In this document: piece after piece, positions 5,857-7,053 of the stretch
Numbering within the stretch: position 1 is the stretch's first letter
Layout: every line of letters begins with the position of its first letter
Source of the DNA: Caldilineaceae bacterium
GTDB lineage: Bacteria > Chloroflexota > Anaerolineae > Caldilineales > Caldilineaceae
DNA length: 7,053 nt
Assembly (NCBI GenBank): GCA_024643705.1
Contig: JAHEML010000192.1
Coordinates: forward strand, 1-7,053
Direction: 5' to 3'
Notes under the pieces: model-generated
What the model saw: only the letters and a program-made list of their open reading frames with translations
Told to the model about the DNA's origin: nothing
The model's database searches: none
Translations under genes and position numbers: made by a program

Positions 5857-6975
5857 ATGCAACAACTGGTTTTCTGGCTCGGTGCCGCCCTGATTTTGTA
5901 TACATTCTTTGGCTACGCCCTGCTGATTGGTTTGGCTGCCCGTCTCTTTTCTCGGCCCAATCAACAAAGCGACGAATTGCCTCGGCTGACTTTATTGATC
6001 GCTGCCTACGACGAAGAAGATGTGCTCGCTGACAAGATCGTGAACAGTCTGGGCCTGGACTATCCACCCGATTGCCTGCATGTGGTGGTTGTGGCCGATG
6101 GCTCGACTGACGCAACATGTTCGATTGGAGAATCTTTCACCAGCCGCGGTGTCGTCACCTATTTTCGGCCCGAACGAAGGGGCAAGGTAGCTGCAATCAA
6201 CAGGGTGATGCCGTTTCTGACCGACCCGATTGTTGTCTTCACCGATGCCAACACCATGCTTGCGCCAGATTCTCTGCGGATGCTGGTGCGACATTTTGCC
6301 GATCCAACAGTGGCTGCTGTAGCCGGGGAAAAGCAGGTGCGGGGCGGTGGCGAAGGACTCTATTGGCGCTACGAATCCTTTCTCAAACGTTCCGACAGTG
6401 CGATCAGTTCGGTAATGGGTGCAGCGGGCGAACTCTTTGCAATCCGGCGGGAGCGATTTGCGCCGCCGGAGACTGACACAATCGTCGATGATTTTGTGAT
6501 CTCAATGCGCCTGGTTCAAGCTGGATGGCGGGTGATCTACGAGCCGAAGGCCATTGCATGGGAGGAGCCTACCCCCACGTTGCGTGGAGAATGGCAGCGG
6601 CGCACCCGGATTGCAGCAGGTGGAGTTCAGGCCATACGTCGTCTTGGGTCGTTGTTAGCATGGCCTTGGGGGCTGATCACATGGCAATACCTTTCCCATC
6701 GCGTTCTGCGTTGGGCCGTCACGCCCATTTTGCTGCCAGCCCTATTGGTGCTGAACCTATCCCTTTGGTCGATCCCCCCCTATCGGCTGTTGGCATTGGG
6801 GCAGATTGTTTTCTATCTGATAAGCCTGGTTGGATTCTACCAGGCCCATCGGGGGAAGCGGCATGGAATGATGTACACGATCTTCTTTTTTGTCTTCGCC
6901 AATCTGGCCGCACTGGCGGGCATGGTTCGGGGCTTGTCCGATCGCCAGCCGGTTACATGGGCCAGGAGCCGTTGA
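5857..6975 (+). CDS. membrane GT2 glycosyltransferase, processive (BcsA/HAS-like) type
   Basis: 372 residues. One N-terminal membrane segment (about 4-30) precedes a GT-A catalytic domain (about 40-265), followed by about three membrane segments (about 283-304, 308-328, 338-358). Motifs are in the expected order: AYDEE (50-54), VADGSTD with D81, TDAN with D130, the acidic D211-D212-F as the acceptor-side base region, and Q247-RRT-R251 as the QxxRW-like motif. This is the layout of membrane glycosyltransferases that build beta-linked polysaccharide from nucleotide sugars and may pass it through the membrane. The sugar cannot be told from sequence. It has no obvious Shine-Dalgarno. It is transcribed away from the operon but shares its control region, which suggests a common surface-glycan role (inference). 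It could also be non-processive, adding single sugars to a lipid carrier. Confidence 0.92.
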   Translation: MQQLVFWLGAALILYTFFGYALLIGLAARLFSRPNQQSDELPRLTLLIAAYDEEDVLADKIVNSLGLDYPPDCLHVVVVADGSTDATCSIGESFTSRGVVTYFRPERRGKVAAINRVMPFLTDPIVVFTDANTMLAPDSLRMLVRHFADPTVAAVAGEKQVRGGGEGLYWRYESFLKRSDSAISSVMGAAGELFAIRRERFAPPETDTIVDDFVISMRLVQAGWRVIYEPKAIAWEEPTPTLRGEWQRRTRIAAGGVQAIRRLGSLLAWPWGLITWQYLSHRVLRWAVTPILLPALLVLNLSLWSIPPYRLLALGQIVFYLISLVGFYQAHRGKRHGMMYTIFFFVFANLAALAGMVRGLSDRQPVTWARSR

Positions 6976-7012
6976 GGTGACGCGGGCTGAAAAGATTGCA
7001 GATGATGGAAAA

Positions 7013-7035
7013 GGAGCCGCTCTTGCTGCGGCTTC
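7013..7035 (-). terminator. weak hairpin after the GT2 gene, terminator-like on the minus strand
   Basis: Arms 7013-7020 and 7028-7035 pair over 8 bases (one G-U), with a 7-base loop. On the plus strand no T-run follows. On the minus strand TTTTCC follows, so it would better end a transcript entering from the right. It is weak. Confidence 0.25.
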
Positions 7036-7044
7036 GCTGACCTG

Positions 7045-7053
7045 TGATATACT
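7045..7053 (+). promoter_or_regulatory. possible extended -10 element at the right edge
   Basis: TGATATACT fits TGn followed by TATACT (5 of 6 to TATAAT). No good -35 is visible. It could serve a gene beyond the window; this cannot be judged here. Confidence 0.2.

Noticed and set aside
6117..6980. Plus-strand open frames in a second frame over the GT2 gene (6117-6476, 6525-6980)
   Set aside because: They are shadows of the GT2 gene, without a domain of their own.

Overview
The window looks like part of a Chloroflexota (Anaerolineae/Caldilineae-like) chromosome. This is inferred from protein style, not from a marker gene. The signs are long Pro/Thr 'PTPxPTP' linkers behind signal peptides, a DUF11 surface protein, a DUF2723 membrane glycosyltransferase, a DUF4012 protein, a sortase-fold protein and a moderately high G+C content. 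No rRNA, tRNA, insertion sequence or CRISPR array was seen.

Layout. Five genes on the minus strand form one tight run, read right to left: a sortase-like lipoprotein (4888-5631), a GT2 glycosyltransferase fused to a phosphoglycosyl transferase (3238-4878), a secreted DUF11 protein (2425-3183), a DUF2723/GT117-type multi-pass membrane enzyme (818-2419) and a DUF4012 protein cut by the left edge (1-786). The gaps are 9, 54, 5 and 31 bases, so an operon is very likely. A sixth gene, a processive-type membrane GT2 glycosyltransferase (5857-6975), is divergent on the plus strand. The roughly 225-base divergent region contains several ordered elements: a 12-bp palindrome over the sortase start codon, five 12-bp tandem units, a GGCATG/CATGCC inverted repeat, two perfect 10-bp tandem direct repeats, and candidate back-to-back promoters. 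The last 78 bases hold a small hairpin and a possible extended -10 element.

How it may work together (inference). The genes read as a cell-surface glycoconjugate or glycoprotein module. The fusion protein could load the first sugar phosphate on a polyprenyl carrier and add another sugar. The divergent GT2 could extend a chain. The DUF2723 enzyme could move sugars from a lipid donor to an exported acceptor such as the Thr/Pro-rich DUF11 protein. The DUF4012 protein may act at the outer face of the membrane.

The strongest oddity is the sortase-fold protein. It keeps the His and Arg of the active site, but glycine stands where the catalytic cysteine should be (TIITG-WP instead of the usual TLxTC-WP). 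It also carries a lipoprotein signal (LAGC). It may be a sortase-derived non-catalytic surface protein, although one base substitution separates it from a normal sortase.
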